Source: an uncultured bacterium (GTDB lineage Bacteria; Planctomycetota; UBA1135; GCA-002686595). Taken from it: a stretch of DNA of 62,927 nucleotides. The notes under the pieces were generated by a model. The model saw nothing but the letters and a program-made list of their open reading frames with translations. It did not search any database and had not been told where the DNA came from. A program made the position numbers and the translations under genes. Below are positions 45,109-55,504 of this stretch, piece by piece; the stretch's first letter is position 1; each line of letters opens with the position of its first letter. The stretch spans positions 1-62,927 of the forward strand of contig CALEMP010000129.1 in NCBI GenBank assembly GCA_937910685.1. The letters run 5' to 3'.

Positions 45109-45447
45109 ATGGCTTACGTCGTCGCCGAACCCTGTATTAAATGCAAGTACACTGACTGTGTAGATGTTTGTCCGGTGGATTGCTTTGCCGAAGGGGAGAA
45201 CTTCCTGGTCATCAACCCGGACGAGTGCATCGACTGCGGTGCTTGCGTTCCCGAGTGTCCCACCGAAGCGATCTTTGAAGAGACCGAAGTGCCCGAGCAG
45301 TGGGCTGAGTACGTGGAAATTAACGCCAAGCTGGCGGGCATCTGGCCGTTGATCACCGACAAGAAGGACGCCCTCGACGAGGCGGAAGAGTGGAAGGATA
45401 TTGAGAAGAAGCGCGAGCATCTCTCCGAAGAAGCCTTCACCGAGTGA
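45109..45447 (+). CDS. fdxA: 7Fe ferredoxin (FdxA type)
   Basis: A 112-residue seven-iron ferredoxin, very close in pattern to Azotobacter ferredoxin [18 protein letters not shown] near the N-terminus and [12 protein letters not shown] around residues 40-50 carry the [3Fe-4S] and [4Fe-4S] ligands, and [17 protein letters not shown] forms the C-terminal tail. It is a low-potential electron carrier. Its own promoter precedes it and tandem hairpins surround its stop codon. The redox partner is not identified. Confidence 0.97.
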   Translation: MAYVVAEPCIKCKYTDCVDVCPVDCFAEGENFLVINPDECIDCGACVPECPTEAIFEETEVPEQWAEYVEINAKLAGIWPLITDKKDALDEAEEWKDIEKKREHLSEEAFTE

Positions 45448-45472
45448 TCGGTGGGTGGGGGAGTCTCTCCCC
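45438..45472 (+). terminator. Tandem hairpins at the end of the ferredoxin gene
   Basis: CACCGA/TCGGTG (45438-45453) spans the stop codon and GGGGAG/CTCCCC with loop TCT (45458-45472) follows directly. Neither has a T-tract, so termination efficiency is uncertain. Confidence 0.4.
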
Positions 45473-45561
45473 TATCAGCGCGATGGGTTCGAATCATCCG
45501 GCAGGTGCAGGCAGCACCGCCGTTGATCCTCCCGATCGCTTATGACTCATGGCAACCGGCG

Positions 45562-47517
45562 CTATTTGCGACGGTTGCTTTTTTGTCGGTCACTGCCAGC
45601 GGAGCTTTTCTGGCTGGGCGAGCCCTTGCCATCCCGTTTGGCCTTTCTAGCCTTACGCGCAGCGATGGCTTCCGCCGGGGGCTGGGCAGGTATCAGACAC
45701 TTGGGTCCCTTGCCGATGAGATCTTCGCGGCCAGCAGCGAGGAGGGCTTCGTGCACGAGGAACCAATTGCTTGGTTCAAAGAATTGCATCATGGCCTTTT
45801 GTATGCGCCGATCCCGCAGGCGTCGCACGGTCTTGACCGGCTTGAGGGTCATGGGGTCGAGTCCTGCGTAATGCATGCAGGTGGCGATGTCCATGGGTGC
45901 GGGGATGAACTCCTGCACTTGGCGCGGCTTGTAACCTCGGCCCTTGAGGAACTCGGCCAATTCGATCATTTCTTCGGGACCCGTGCCCGGGTGTCCGGCG
46001 ATGAAGTAAGGCACCAGGTACTGTTCTTTTCCCGCACGCGCGCTGGCTTCTGCGAAGCGCTCCGCAAAGCTGTCAAAGTCCCCGGGGTCGGGCTTCTTCA
46101 TCAGCTTGAGCACCTTGGATGATGCGTGCTCTGGTGCCACCTTCAGGTGCCCGCCCACGTGGCGCGCCGCAAGATCGTCCAGGTAGGCCGGATCCCGCTG
46201 GGCCAAATCCGTCCGGATACCCGAGGCAATGTGGACCCGCTTGACCCCTTCGGTTTCGCGCGCTTCACTCATGAGCTCCCGGGTGGGGCCGTGGTCCGTG
46301 GAAAGCAGCTTGCAAATGGTGGGGTTCACGCAGGAGAGCCGGCGGCAGATTTTCTCGACCTCGGGCTTCGTGCAATGCATGCGGTACATGTTGGCAGTGG
46401 GACCGCCCAGATCCGAGATCGTGCCCTTGAAGTCGTGGGCCTGTGCGGTCTGTTCCACCTCGGCCATGATCGACTCCTTGGAACGGCTCTGGATCGTGCG
46501 CCCCTGGTGCAGGGTGATCGAGCAAAAGGTGCAGCCCCCAAAGCAACCACGCATGATCGTGATCGAATCGCGGATCATGGTGAAGGCGGGGATTTCCTCC
46601 TTGTACGTGGGATGGGGTCGGCGCTGGTAGGGGAGATCGTAGATCTTATCGAGCTGGGCTTCGCTGAAGGGGAGGGCCGGGGGATTGATCACCACCCGCC
46701 GGTCCCCATGGGGCTGAACAATGCGTCGAGCGTTGTGGGGGTTGGTTTCTAGGTGCACTCTCCGGGTTGCCATTGCGAAGGCCAGCTTGTCCTCGCAAAT
46801 CACTTCGAAACTGGGCAGCTCCATGGTGCGCCCATCCCCACTGTGTTCGGTGAAAGGGTGGTCGGGCAGTTCCTCCTTGGCCCCAAGCAAATAGGCCACC
46901 CCGCGTAACTTGCGGCAGTCCTTGATGGTGCCACCCTTGTCAAGGATGTCGGCCACTTGGCAGATGACGTCTTCGCCCATACCGTAGCCCACCAGATCCG
47001 CCTTGCTTGATGTCAAGATGCTTGGACGCACGTTGTCGGACCACCAGTCATAGTGGGCCACCCTGCGCAGGCTGGCTTCGACGCCGCCAGCCACCACTGG
47101 GATTCCGGGGAATGCTTCCCGGCAGCGTTGGGTGTAGACATTTGTGGCCCGGTCAGGGCGCAGTTCAATCGCGCCACCAGGGGAGTAGGCATCCTGGTTG
47201 CGCCGCTTGCGATTGGCGGTGTAGTGATTGATCATCGAGTCCATGTTCCCTGCGCTGACGGCAAAGAACAGGCGCGGCGGTCCCATGCTGCGAAAGGCGT
47301 CGGCGTTGCGCCAATCAGGTTGGGCCAGGATGCCGACCCGCAGGCCCTTGGCCTCTAGGACACGTCCCAAGAGGGAGGCCGCGAAGGAGGGATGGTCCAC
47401 ATAGGCATCTCCGCTTACGAAGATGATATCGAGCTCATCCCAGCCACGAGCTCGCGCTTCTTCGGCGCTGGTGGGCAGAAAGTCCTTCGCCGAAGCGGAA
47501 TGTTGATCGATGGCCAT
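45562..47517 (-). CDS. YgiQ family radical SAM protein
   Basis: A 651-residue YgiQ/UPF0313 protein. DELDIIFVSGDAYVDHPSFAA opens the B12-like N-terminal domain; RGCFGGCTFCSI is the radical SAM CxxxCxxC motif; AGHPGTGPEEMIELAEFLKG is in the C-terminal part, and the tail is basic. The function in other bacteria is not settled. ATG 47517 is preferred over the longer open frame because TATCCT (47523-47528 on the minus strand) ends 5 nt before it. It is convergent with the ferredoxin gene. Confidence 0.92.
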   Translation of the reverse strand: MAIDQHSASAKDFLPTSAEEARARGWDELDIIFVSGDAYVDHPSFAASLLGRVLEAKGLRVGILAQPDWRNADAFRSMGPPRLFFAVSAGNMDSMINHYTANRKRRNQDAYSPGGAIELRPDRATNVYTQRCREAFPGIPVVAGGVEASLRRVAHYDWWSDNVRPSILTSSKADLVGYGMGEDVICQVADILDKGGTIKDCRKLRGVAYLLGAKEELPDHPFTEHSGDGRTMELPSFEVICEDKLAFAMATRRVHLETNPHNARRIVQPHGDRRVVINPPALPFSEAQLDKIYDLPYQRRPHPTYKEEIPAFTMIRDSITIMRGCFGGCTFCSITLHQGRTIQSRSKESIMAEVEQTAQAHDFKGTISDLGGPTANMYRMHCTKPEVEKICRRLSCVNPTICKLLSTDHGPTRELMSEARETEGVKRVHIASGIRTDLAQRDPAYLDDLAARHVGGHLKVAPEHASSKVLKLMKKPDPGDFDSFAERFAEASARAGKEQYLVPYFIAGHPGTGPEEMIELAEFLKGRGYKPRQVQEFIPAPMDIATCMHYAGLDPMTLKPVKTVRRLRDRRIQKAMMQFFEPSNWFLVHEALLAAGREDLIGKGPKCLIPAQPPAEAIAARKARKAKRDGKGSPSQKSSAGSDRQKSNRRK

Positions 47518-47637
47518 GGCAGAGGATACACCATGCCCCACGAGGGCCGCGCCTTGGGGGCTCCGGAGAGTCACTTTTGCAGGGGCAGGCGGGCTTCTCC
47601 GCAGCGGCCCTTCTCGGATCTTGGGGGCTGGGTGCCC

Positions 47638-48567
47638 TCAGGCCACCTGAGGAGGCATGAGTCGCAGCTTGAGCTTCTGGATAACCTGTCGAGCATGGCG
47701 CAAGCGAGCCTTGGGGTGCAGGTTCCCGATGAGAGCAATGCAGAGGCAGCCGATGCGAATCCTGCGCGGGCTTTCCGTTGGGAGGGCGCTTGCCAGGTGC
47801 GGCATCTGGACAGATTGGGAGGCGGGTTGCACGCGCAGGTGGCTCCATGGAAGGCCCATGGCCAAGCTGAATGTGGCGCGGCGATCCTGTGCGTCTTCTC
47901 CTGGCCAGCCAAGGAAAATCCTCAATTGAATCTGTATTCCTTCGGCGTCTAATGACCTTGCGGCCGCCTGGAATGCTCGGCTGTCCTGGTGCACGCCGAG
48001 TAAGCCCTGTAGGCGCCTGGGAGGTCCCGCGTGCAATTCACATTGGGTGAGGCCCGCGGCGGCAAGGGCCTGGGCTAGAGCAGGGGTCATGCGTTCCCCT
48101 GCAAGGGGATGGGCCAGGCTGATTCTCTTGACCCCTAGCTTGGCCAACCCCTGGGCAATGCGAGTGGCTTGGGCAGCGTCATGGTCAAAAATCTCGTCAA
48201 GCAAAACCACATGGGTCTGGCCGCTGGTCAAGCTCTTGCGGGCTTCCTCCAAGACGCTCTCTAAGGAGCGAGCTCGCACGCTGCGGCCAAAGGAGTTGTG
48301 GCAAGAGGGGCAACCCGGTGGACAGGCACGGGAGGTGACCAGGGGGAAAGCGTCCGCGGGCAGATTTCTTCGCTCGCGGTCCAGGGCTTCCCAATTGGTT
48401 GGGGCTGCGTGGGCTGGCGTGGTGAAGGGTGCAGCGGACGGAATCGGCGCCTTATCAGGGGCGAGTTGGGTTTCGTCCGGGGCGAGGGTTTGCGTAGCCT
48501 GCCTGTCGCCGTTGTCCAGGGCGGGACGGATTTCAGGGGTGATGGTTGGCTTGTCACAGGCTTGCAT
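47638..48567 (-). CDS. Short radical SAM-like protein
   Basis: About 309 residues from ATG 48567, where TAGCGT (48574-48579) ends 6 nt upstream; GTG 48573 is an in-frame alternative. ACPPGCPSCHNSFGRS is a CxxxCxxC cluster motif, preceded by a long Pro/Ala-rich N-terminal region. The following barrel-like segments (HVVLLDEIFDHD, IQLRIFLGWPGED) are recognisable but divergent. It is close to the YgiQ gene but in a separate frame and with a gap of 120 bp. Substrate unknown. Confidence 0.68.
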   Translation of the reverse strand: MQACDKPTITPEIRPALDNGDRQATQTLAPDETQLAPDKAPIPSAAPFTTPAHAAPTNWEALDRERRNLPADAFPLVTSRACPPGCPSCHNSFGRSVRARSLESVLEEARKSLTSGQTHVVLLDEIFDHDAAQATRIAQGLAKLGVKRISLAHPLAGERMTPALAQALAAAGLTQCELHAGPPRRLQGLLGVHQDSRAFQAAARSLDAEGIQIQLRIFLGWPGEDAQDRRATFSLAMGLPWSHLRVQPASQSVQMPHLASALPTESPRRIRIGCLCIALIGNLHPKARLRHARQVIQKLKLRLMPPQVA

Positions 48568-48683
48568 GGACACACGCTAGAGAAGTGTCCGCATGTGATT
48601 CCAGAGCGAGGTTCCAAAAACTCACTTGGGGTTTGAGGTTCCTAGGGATTGGCCGGGTTTTCCCCAGATGATGTGCGTTCTCC

Positions 48684-50237
48684 TTAGCGTTCAAACCGAG
48701 CGTGGTAGCGCAAGCCCCAAGCGCCCCGCTGAACCAACAGGCTGGTGGCCTTGGCTCCTTCCGGAGCCCAGAATCCGCCCAGGTGCTGGGTGCGGAAAAG
48801 CGGCGGAGCATCTGAGGCGTGATTTAGATCCTCGTGCACCAGGACAAACCAGGATTCTTGCTCCAGGTCCTGGGTGAAAGACCCCATCACCGGGTGCTCT
48901 TCCTGGGAGTCGATGGATTCCTGTTCGCCCAGGGTGAACAGAGAATTTTGGCCCTGGCTGGCAAGGCGCATGCGCGCACGGCCCAGTCCAAAGTGTCCCA
49001 CCAGGACTTGGCGCGTGGTCTTCTCGTGATCGCCTCCCCGGGGAACCAAATCCGCCTGGGTAAATTGGCCTTGGGCATCGCCGTATTCGAAGGGGGTGGT
49101 GGGGGCCAGGGTTCCGGCGCTGGCTGCGAGGCCACTGATTGCGGCGGTGAGCTGGGATCTCCAGGGGGTCGCTTCGATTCCCTTCGTGCGCAGCAAGAGG
49201 TTGCAAGCGCCAGGGGTTGGATCGCATTCCAAGGTGATGGCGGTGGGGCCGTCGAGGATTTCTCCCAGGCTCGCCCCAACGATCGGCACGCAGGAGAGCA
49301 CGAAGGCTCCCAGGGGATCGTCCTTCTCCCCGGGCAACTGGGCGTAAAAAACCCGCGGCGCGGGTGCGGGGGTCATGTTCTTCAATGAGCCCATGGGGTT
49401 GATTCCTTCCCAAGCAAGACCATCGAAGGTGACTTCTAGATCCAGACCAAGTGGAGCGGCCCAAAAGGCCAAGTCCATTCGGGTGGATGCGGTCACGGCC
49501 GCATCAAAACCCTGGGGGCCCTGGAACCAGGCGTCGTCGGCGCCGATGAATTCCTTTAACAGTTCACGGGGATCAACTCCCTGTGCGCGCAAGCGCGCCA
49601 AGTGAACGCGCACCACCACATCCCCGGTGGGTAGGTCCGCGAAATCTGTGTCGGAGTCCTCGGGCATCTTCCAATCCCGGCCGCCGCTGGGGAGAGCGAT
49701 CCAGGGGCCCATGCGTATGGGCGCCGCTTGACCAGGAGCCACACGCACCGAGCGTTCGAAACCTCGGCTGTCTTGCACGGGCAGGATCGGACTCCAGGAG
49801 GGTATTTTGTCTTGTGCGAAGTGTCCCACCATGGCTGCGGGTTGGTCATGTCGGACCTTGCTCGGATCTGTTCCTCGGGCGCGTAGGGTCCCGTGGATTT
49901 CAGCGGGATCGGGTAGGGTCAGGGCGAGCTCGAAGGCTTCGGCTAATTCTCGCACCGCGTCGAACCGGTCCAGGTTCTGAAATTCGATCCAGACACCCGC
50001 GTCCTCGGGCGCAAGCATGTGCAACTCGACGTTTGTCTCGGGAGCCACGGGGTCTTGGGTTTCCACCTTCGCCGCTTGAACCAGGGGAACCACGGGTGCG
50101 CTCTGTTGGGAAGCGGGCTGGACTTTTTGGGCTGAGGTTTCACCGGGCTGGGCCAAGGGAGTGCCGGGATCTTCAGGAGAGCAGGCGGTCAGCAGCACCA
50201 GCAGGCACAGAGGTTTGAAGGATTGGGTGGGGTTCAT
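48684..50237 (-). CDS. Hypothetical lipoprotein
   Basis: A 517-residue lipoprotein with lipobox LLTAC (Cys19), then a Pro/Thr-rich linker to about residue 70. The mature part has alternating hydrophobic strands and no motif I know. It is divergent from the nucleotidase gene across about 170 bp in which I see no strong promoter. Function unknown; an outer-membrane-anchored or inner-membrane-anchored role is inferred only from the lipobox. Confidence 0.65.
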   Translation of the reverse strand: MNPTQSFKPLCLLVLLTACSPEDPGTPLAQPGETSAQKVQPASQQSAPVVPLVQAAKVETQDPVAPETNVELHMLAPEDAGVWIEFQNLDRFDAVRELAEAFELALTLPDPAEIHGTLRARGTDPSKVRHDQPAAMVGHFAQDKIPSWSPILPVQDSRGFERSVRVAPGQAAPIRMGPWIALPSGGRDWKMPEDSDTDFADLPTGDVVVRVHLARLRAQGVDPRELLKEFIGADDAWFQGPQGFDAAVTASTRMDLAFWAAPLGLDLEVTFDGLAWEGINPMGSLKNMTPAPAPRVFYAQLPGEKDDPLGAFVLSCVPIVGASLGEILDGPTAITLECDPTPGACNLLLRTKGIEATPWRSQLTAAISGLAASAGTLAPTTPFEYGDAQGQFTQADLVPRGGDHEKTTRQVLVGHFGLGRARMRLASQGQNSLFTLGEQESIDSQEEHPVMGSFTQDLEQESWFVLVHEDLNHASDAPPLFRTQHLGGFWAPEGAKATSLLVQRGAWGLRYHARFER

Positions 50238-50410
50238 GGGTCTCTAATTGGGATCAGCGGGGTGGCGTGGGGCCTTGATCGAGGCCTGCCCCCTTCAACT
50301 TCGACCCTTCGAGCGCTAGGTCCTGAATCCTTCCTCCCCTTGCCGTGGGCTTTCTGATGTACCCTGCTTGCTGGCCCCTAGAGGCCATTCTCTTGTCCCA
50401 TCTCCGAACC

Positions 50411-51997
50411 ATGCGCATCCGATCATTCTTCGCCCCGCTTATGGGGGCCTTGCTCCTCCCGTTCCTGATCATTGCTGCCTCAAGCGAGGCTGCTCAAGAC
50501 GGGGCAGCCCAAGCCCCCGAGAAGCTGCACCTGATCGTGCTCCACACCAACGATATGCACGGTCAAGTGGTGCCCCTGCCCGCGACTTGGGTCAAGGACC
50601 AGGACCCGCCCCCGACCTCGGGTGGCCTGAACCGCATCGGTGCCTACATCAAGCGCACCCGGGACGCAGCCGCCGAAGAGGGCGCGGAGATCTTGGTGGT
50701 GGATGGGGGAGACTGGTACCAGGGAACACCGGAAGGGGGCTTGGACAAGGGCCTTGGGATCTTGAAGGTCATGATGTTGATGGGCTATGACTTGGTCACC
50801 GTGGGCAATCACGAGTTCGATCACGGCGTGGCGCACTTTGAAGAGATGCTGAAGAGCGTGCCCCTGCCTGCCCTCTTGGCCAATGCACGTACCAAGACCG
50901 GCGGCACAATCCCTGGGACCGGTGAGTACTCCGTGCTCGAGCGTGGGGGCCTGTCGATCTGCGTGGTCGGCATGTGTTCTGTCCAGACGCCGGAGATGAG
51001 CCATGTGTCTACCCGTGATCTTGAGTGGGAAGAACCTGCCGATACCCTCACGCGCATCAAAAAAGAGTTGGCCGAGCGCGAAGTGCACGTGGACTTTTGG
51101 CTGCCGGTGACCCATTGCGGTGTGTACGACGACAAGAAGTTGGCCAAGGCCCACCCGGACTTGGAGCTGATCGTGGGCGGGCACACCCACACGGTGCTCC
51201 ATAAGGGCGAGCGCGAGGGGCGTACTCTCATCGTGCAAGCGGGTTCCAAAGCTCGCAGCATAGGACGGGTGGACTTGTGGTTTGATGCGGAAACAAAATC
51301 CTTGTTGCGCGGTGAGGCTCGGCTGGTGAACCTCTATGGGGAACCCACCGAGGGCGAAGGGGTGCCAGCTATCACTGCCGCCTGCGACGAACTGCTACGC
51401 CGCAGTGCCATCGCCATGGACAAGGTGATTGGTCGGCTGGATGGAGCTCTAGGCCGGGGTAAGGATGCCTATGCCACCACGGCATCGGGCAATCTAATCA
51501 CCGACTTGATGCGCGCCCATGCGGGGGCCCAAGTGGCGATTCACAACCGTGGCGGGATCCGTGCGGGTATCGAGGCAGGGGAAGTGACCCGCCGGGATTT
51601 GTTCCGTATCCTGCCCTTCGACAACAATTTGGTGACCTTGACTATGACCGGGAGTCAGTTGACGGATCTCTTGACGCGTTCTCTGGAAGGCCGTGGACGC
51701 TCTGGATTGGAGTTCAGCGGGATTGTTGCACAAGTCAAACGCAACGGCCGTTACCCCACGGTGGTTGCTCTTCTGGTGGACGGCCAGAAAATCGTGCCGA
51801 CTCAAGAATACAAGGTGACCACGAACAGTTTTCTTGCCAATGGTGGCGATGCCTACATCGAGTTCCAGCAGGCCCGGGAGCGGGTTACGGATCCGATCCT
51901 GCAGCGCACCTTGCTGGAGAACGCCCTGGCCAAGGAATGGAAAGAGGGCCGTGGGCTGACCCCGAGCGCTGAGAACCGCTTTGTGATTCTGCCCTAA
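50411..51997 (+). CDS. UshA-like 5'-nucleotidase/metallophosphatase
   Basis: A 528-residue exported enzyme with a signal peptide (about 1-28). VLHTNDMHGQVVP, VDGGDWYQGT, GNHEFDHG and VGGHTHTVL are the metallophosphoesterase motifs of the UshA family, and the C-terminal nucleotidase domain shows TASGNLITDLMRAHAGAQVAIHNRGGIRAGI and NSFLANGGDAY. It hydrolyses nucleotides or sugar nucleotides in the periplasm. ATG 50411 is preferred over the longer frame because it gives the signal peptide. Confidence 0.92.
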   Translation: MRIRSFFAPLMGALLLPFLIIAASSEAAQDGAAQAPEKLHLIVLHTNDMHGQVVPLPATWVKDQDPPPTSGGLNRIGAYIKRTRDAAAEEGAEILVVDGGDWYQGTPEGGLDKGLGILKVMMLMGYDLVTVGNHEFDHGVAHFEEMLKSVPLPALLANARTKTGGTIPGTGEYSVLERGGLSICVVGMCSVQTPEMSHVSTRDLEWEEPADTLTRIKKELAEREVHVDFWLPVTHCGVYDDKKLAKAHPDLELIVGGHTHTVLHKGEREGRTLIVQAGSKARSIGRVDLWFDAETKSLLRGEARLVNLYGEPTEGEGVPAITAACDELLRRSAIAMDKVIGRLDGALGRGKDAYATTASGNLITDLMRAHAGAQVAIHNRGGIRAGIEAGEVTRRDLFRILPFDNNLVTLTMTGSQLTDLLTRSLEGRGRSGLEFSGIVAQVKRNGRYPTVVALLVDGQKIVPTQEYKVTTNSFLANGGDAYIEFQQARERVTDPILQRTLLENALAKEWKEGRGLTPSAENRFVILP

Positions 51998-52072
51998 GGA
52001 CTGTGGCGCTTGGCCTCTGTGCCCCTGCCGTCCGTTAAGCTCTTTTCGCGCAGCCCCGTGGACGAGTCAATC

Positions 52073-52906
52073 ATGAGCCTTTTGGACGAACTAACTGAAG
52101 CAGAGAGTATGCCCCACGGGCTGGTGAACTACCGCAGTGGCGCCGGCGTGGCCTTGATCTGCCTCAACAATGAACCGGCCAACGGTTACAGTCACGAGAT
52201 GATGCTCGACTTGGATCAAGCGATTCTGCGGGCTCGCTTTGATGACGGTGTGCAAGTGCTGTTGCTCGTGGGCGCGGGAGAAAAGTTCTTTTGCGCCGGA
52301 GCCGACATCAATGTGCTCAAGGGCATCACCCCCACTTACAAATACCAATTCTGCCTACACGCCAACGAGACCATGTTGCGGCTTGAGCACACGCCCAAGT
52401 TGGTGATTGCTGGGCTCGGTGGTCATTGTGTTGGAGGCGGTTTGGAGATCGCCTTGGCCTGCGACTTGCGCATCGCCCGGGAGGCCTCGGGTAAATGCGG
52501 CTTGCCAGAGGTCCACCTTGGTGTCTTGCCTGGTACCGGCGGCACCCAACGTTTGTCACGGATCGTGGGTGCCAGTCGCGCGATTGAGTTGATGGCCAGT
52601 GGACGCACCTTTGGCTTTGACGAGGCTCTGTCTCTGGGCTTGGTCGACGAAGTGCGCCCAGCGGACAACGAAGGGGAGTTTGTGGAGTCCCTCCTGGAAT
52701 ACGCACAGACCTTTACCTCGCCCAATCGCGCTTCTATGGCAGTGGGCATGATCAAGCGCGCGGTCAAGAGCGGCATGGAAGTTCCCCTTGAATCGGGGTT
52801 GGCGTTGGAACGCGAAATGCAGCAACGCCTCTTTGCAAGTGAAGATGCGCGAGAGGGCATGGATGCCTTTACCAACAAGCGTAAGCCCGATTTCCAAGGG
52901 CGCTAA
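52073..52906 (+). CDS. Enoyl-CoA hydratase/isomerase family protein
   Basis: A 277-residue crotonase-fold enzyme. FFCAGADINVL forms the oxyanion hole with GGHCVGGGLEIALACD, and the two catalytic Glu of crotonases are both present (E125 in GGGLEIAL, E146 in LPEVHLG). This argues for a true hydratase. It starts a plus-strand set with an MDR dehydrogenase and a 3-hydroxyacyl-CoA dehydrogenase, together resembling a short-chain fatty-acid degradation or synthesis unit. Confidence 0.93.
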   Translation: MSLLDELTEAESMPHGLVNYRSGAGVALICLNNEPANGYSHEMMLDLDQAILRARFDDGVQVLLLVGAGEKFFCAGADINVLKGITPTYKYQFCLHANETMLRLEHTPKLVIAGLGGHCVGGGLEIALACDLRIAREASGKCGLPEVHLGVLPGTGGTQRLSRIVGASRAIELMASGRTFGFDEALSLGLVDEVRPADNEGEFVESLLEYAQTFTSPNRASMAVGMIKRAVKSGMEVPLESGLALEREMQQRLFASEDAREGMDAFTNKRKPDFQGR

Positions 52907-52928
52907 GGCTTTTCATTCCCCAAGTCCT

Positions 52929-53960
52929 ATGCAAGCAGTTCAGATCACCCAGCACGGAGGCCCCGAGGTCTTGCAACTGGCCGATGTCCCGCGCCCTGAG
53001 CCCGGCCCCGGCGAAGTCCTGGTTCGGGTGCTCGCGGTTTCGGTCAATCACCTGGATCTGTGGGTGCGCCGGGGTATGCCCGGATTTCCGGTGGAGTTCC
53101 CCCGCATTCCCGGCTGCGACGGTACCGGGGAAGTTGCGGCCCTAGGGGCTGGAGTCAATGACTTTGCCGTGGGTCAACAGGTTCTGCTTGAGCCGGGCTT
53201 CACCAAGTCTCTGGATTCTGATTTTGTGCGCCTGGGTCAGGACAATCTGGCGCCGGACTATGGGATTCGCGGAGAACACTGCGATGGTTTCGCCGCGGAA
53301 TATGTGACCTTGCTCGCGCGCTACTGTCTGCCCCTGCCTGCCGGGCTGGACCCGATCACAACCGCTGCCACGCCCCTTACGTTCTTGACCGCATGGGGCA
53401 TGCTGATGGAGCGCGCGGTGGTTCGTAAAGGGGAAACCGTGATGGTCCTTGGTGCCGGATCGGGCGTGGGTTGCGCCGCGATTCAAATCGCGAGGGATGA
53501 GGGTTGCCGGGTTTTCACCAGCGCCAGCAGCCCCGAGGGTCGCGCATTGGGCCTCGAATTGGGCGCCGAAGCCGCAGTGGACCACACCGATCCTAATTGG
53601 CCCAAGGAGATCAAGGCGCTTACCGGCGGCAAGGGCGCAGATGTGGTGGTGGAGCACGTGGGCCCCGCCACCTGGTCCGGTTCCATGCGTGTCCTGGCGC
53701 GGCTCGGTCGCTTGGTCACCTGCGGGGGCACCACAGGTCCCGAGGTTCAGTTGCAACTGCCGCACCTATTCATCAAACAACAGACCGTGCTCGGTTCCAC
53801 CATGGGGCCACGCAGTGCTTTGCCCCTGATCCTTGCGCGTCTCTCGGCCGGAGTCTACCGCCCGGTAGTCGATCGCATCTTGCCCCTGGCCGAAGCGCGC
53901 CAAGCCCATCAGTTGCTGGAGGATCGAGCCGTGCGCGGTAAGATCATCCTGGTTCCCTAG
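52929..53960 (+). CDS. MDR-family zinc-type alcohol dehydrogenase/quinone oxidoreductase
   Basis: A 343-residue medium-chain dehydrogenase. PRPEPGPGEVLVRVLAVSVN and NHLDLWVRRGMPGFP open the catalytic domain, PGCDGTGEVAALG follows, and VMVLGAGSGVGCAAIQIA is the NAD(P)-binding AxGxVG-type loop. Cys residues typical of the structural zinc lobe are not evident. Reaction and substrate are uncertain; crotonyl-CoA or quinone reductases are relatives. It starts 22 nt after the hydratase gene. Confidence 0.88.
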   Translation: MQAVQITQHGGPEVLQLADVPRPEPGPGEVLVRVLAVSVNHLDLWVRRGMPGFPVEFPRIPGCDGTGEVAALGAGVNDFAVGQQVLLEPGFTKSLDSDFVRLGQDNLAPDYGIRGEHCDGFAAEYVTLLARYCLPLPAGLDPITTAATPLTFLTAWGMLMERAVVRKGETVMVLGAGSGVGCAAIQIARDEGCRVFTSASSPEGRALGLELGAEAAVDHTDPNWPKEIKALTGGKGADVVVEHVGPATWSGSMRVLARLGRLVTCGGTTGPEVQLQLPHLFIKQQTVLGSTMGPRSALPLILARLSAGVYRPVVDRILPLAEARQAHQLLEDRAVRGKIILVP

Positions 53961-53987
53961 TCCTCTTCACCTTCCTTTTTGACTTTC

Positions 53988-54845
<858 letters not shown>

Positions 54846-54847
54846 AT

Positions 54848-55504
54848 ATGGCTGATGATTGGGGATCGACGGAAGGTGGCGGTAAAAAGAAGCGCAATCC
54901 GCTGCTTTGGGGCTGCGGCTTGGGCTGCTTGGGCCTGCTGGTAATTGGCGCAGTGATCGGATTCATGGGGGTCGACTGGGTCAAGAAAGCCATGAACCCC
55001 GAGGCCAGCCTTGAAAGGCTGGCCGAATCCTTGCCGGTGGAAGAGTTGCCCGAAGGCTGGAGCCTGGTGCTCGGGAACAAGATCCCCTTTATGGATTTTG
55101 AGATTTTCGTTATCCAGGGGCCCGGTGGAGATGAGGGCTCAGCCGTGACCGCTTTTTTCTTTGTGATTAACGACATGGAAATGGCGGGTGAGCACTGGGA
55201 TGAAACCGCTCCTTCGGGTGGGGCGGAGCGCACGATTGAGATTCAAGGGCGCGTTTTCGAAGGGAGCTACGATACGAATACACCAAGCGGATCGACTTTC
55301 ATGTTGGAGCTCAGCGAGGAAGGCGCCCTGCCCGTCATCATGGTCCAGTTTCAGCGCACGGGATCGAAGGATGAGATCACCGATGAGGAGCTGCGGGTCT
55401 TCTTTGATCCCTTCACGATTGGACCGGATGGGGCGTACTCACTGGTACATGAAGAGCCTGAGCCGATCGAAGAGATATCTGACGAGGAAGATTCCGACCG
55501 ATGA
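54848..55504 (+). CDS. Hypothetical single-pass membrane protein
   Basis: A 218-residue protein with one membrane segment at about residues 20-42, preceded by a short Lys/Gly-rich N-terminus and followed by a soluble acidic part. No known motif. Its ATG lies 2 nt after the Hbd stop codon, and it overlaps the next gene by 4 nt, so it is in the same operon. It and the next gene look like a pair and may act together at the envelope. Confidence 0.65.
   Translation: MADDWGSTEGGGKKKRNPLLWGCGLGCLGLLVIGAVIGFMGVDWVKKAMNPEASLERLAESLPVEELPEGWSLVLGNKIPFMDFEIFVIQGPGGDEGSAVTAFFFVINDMEMAGEHWDETAPSGGAERTIEIQGRVFEGSYDTNTPSGSTFMLELSEEGALPVIMVQFQRTGSKDEITDEELRVFFDPFTIGPDGAYSLVHEEPEPIEEISDEEDSDR

Noticed and set aside
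45485..45494. GGTTCGAATC resembling a tRNA T-loop
   Set aside because: The flanking bases do not make a T-stem of five pairs, and no acceptor, D or anticodon arm could be found around it.
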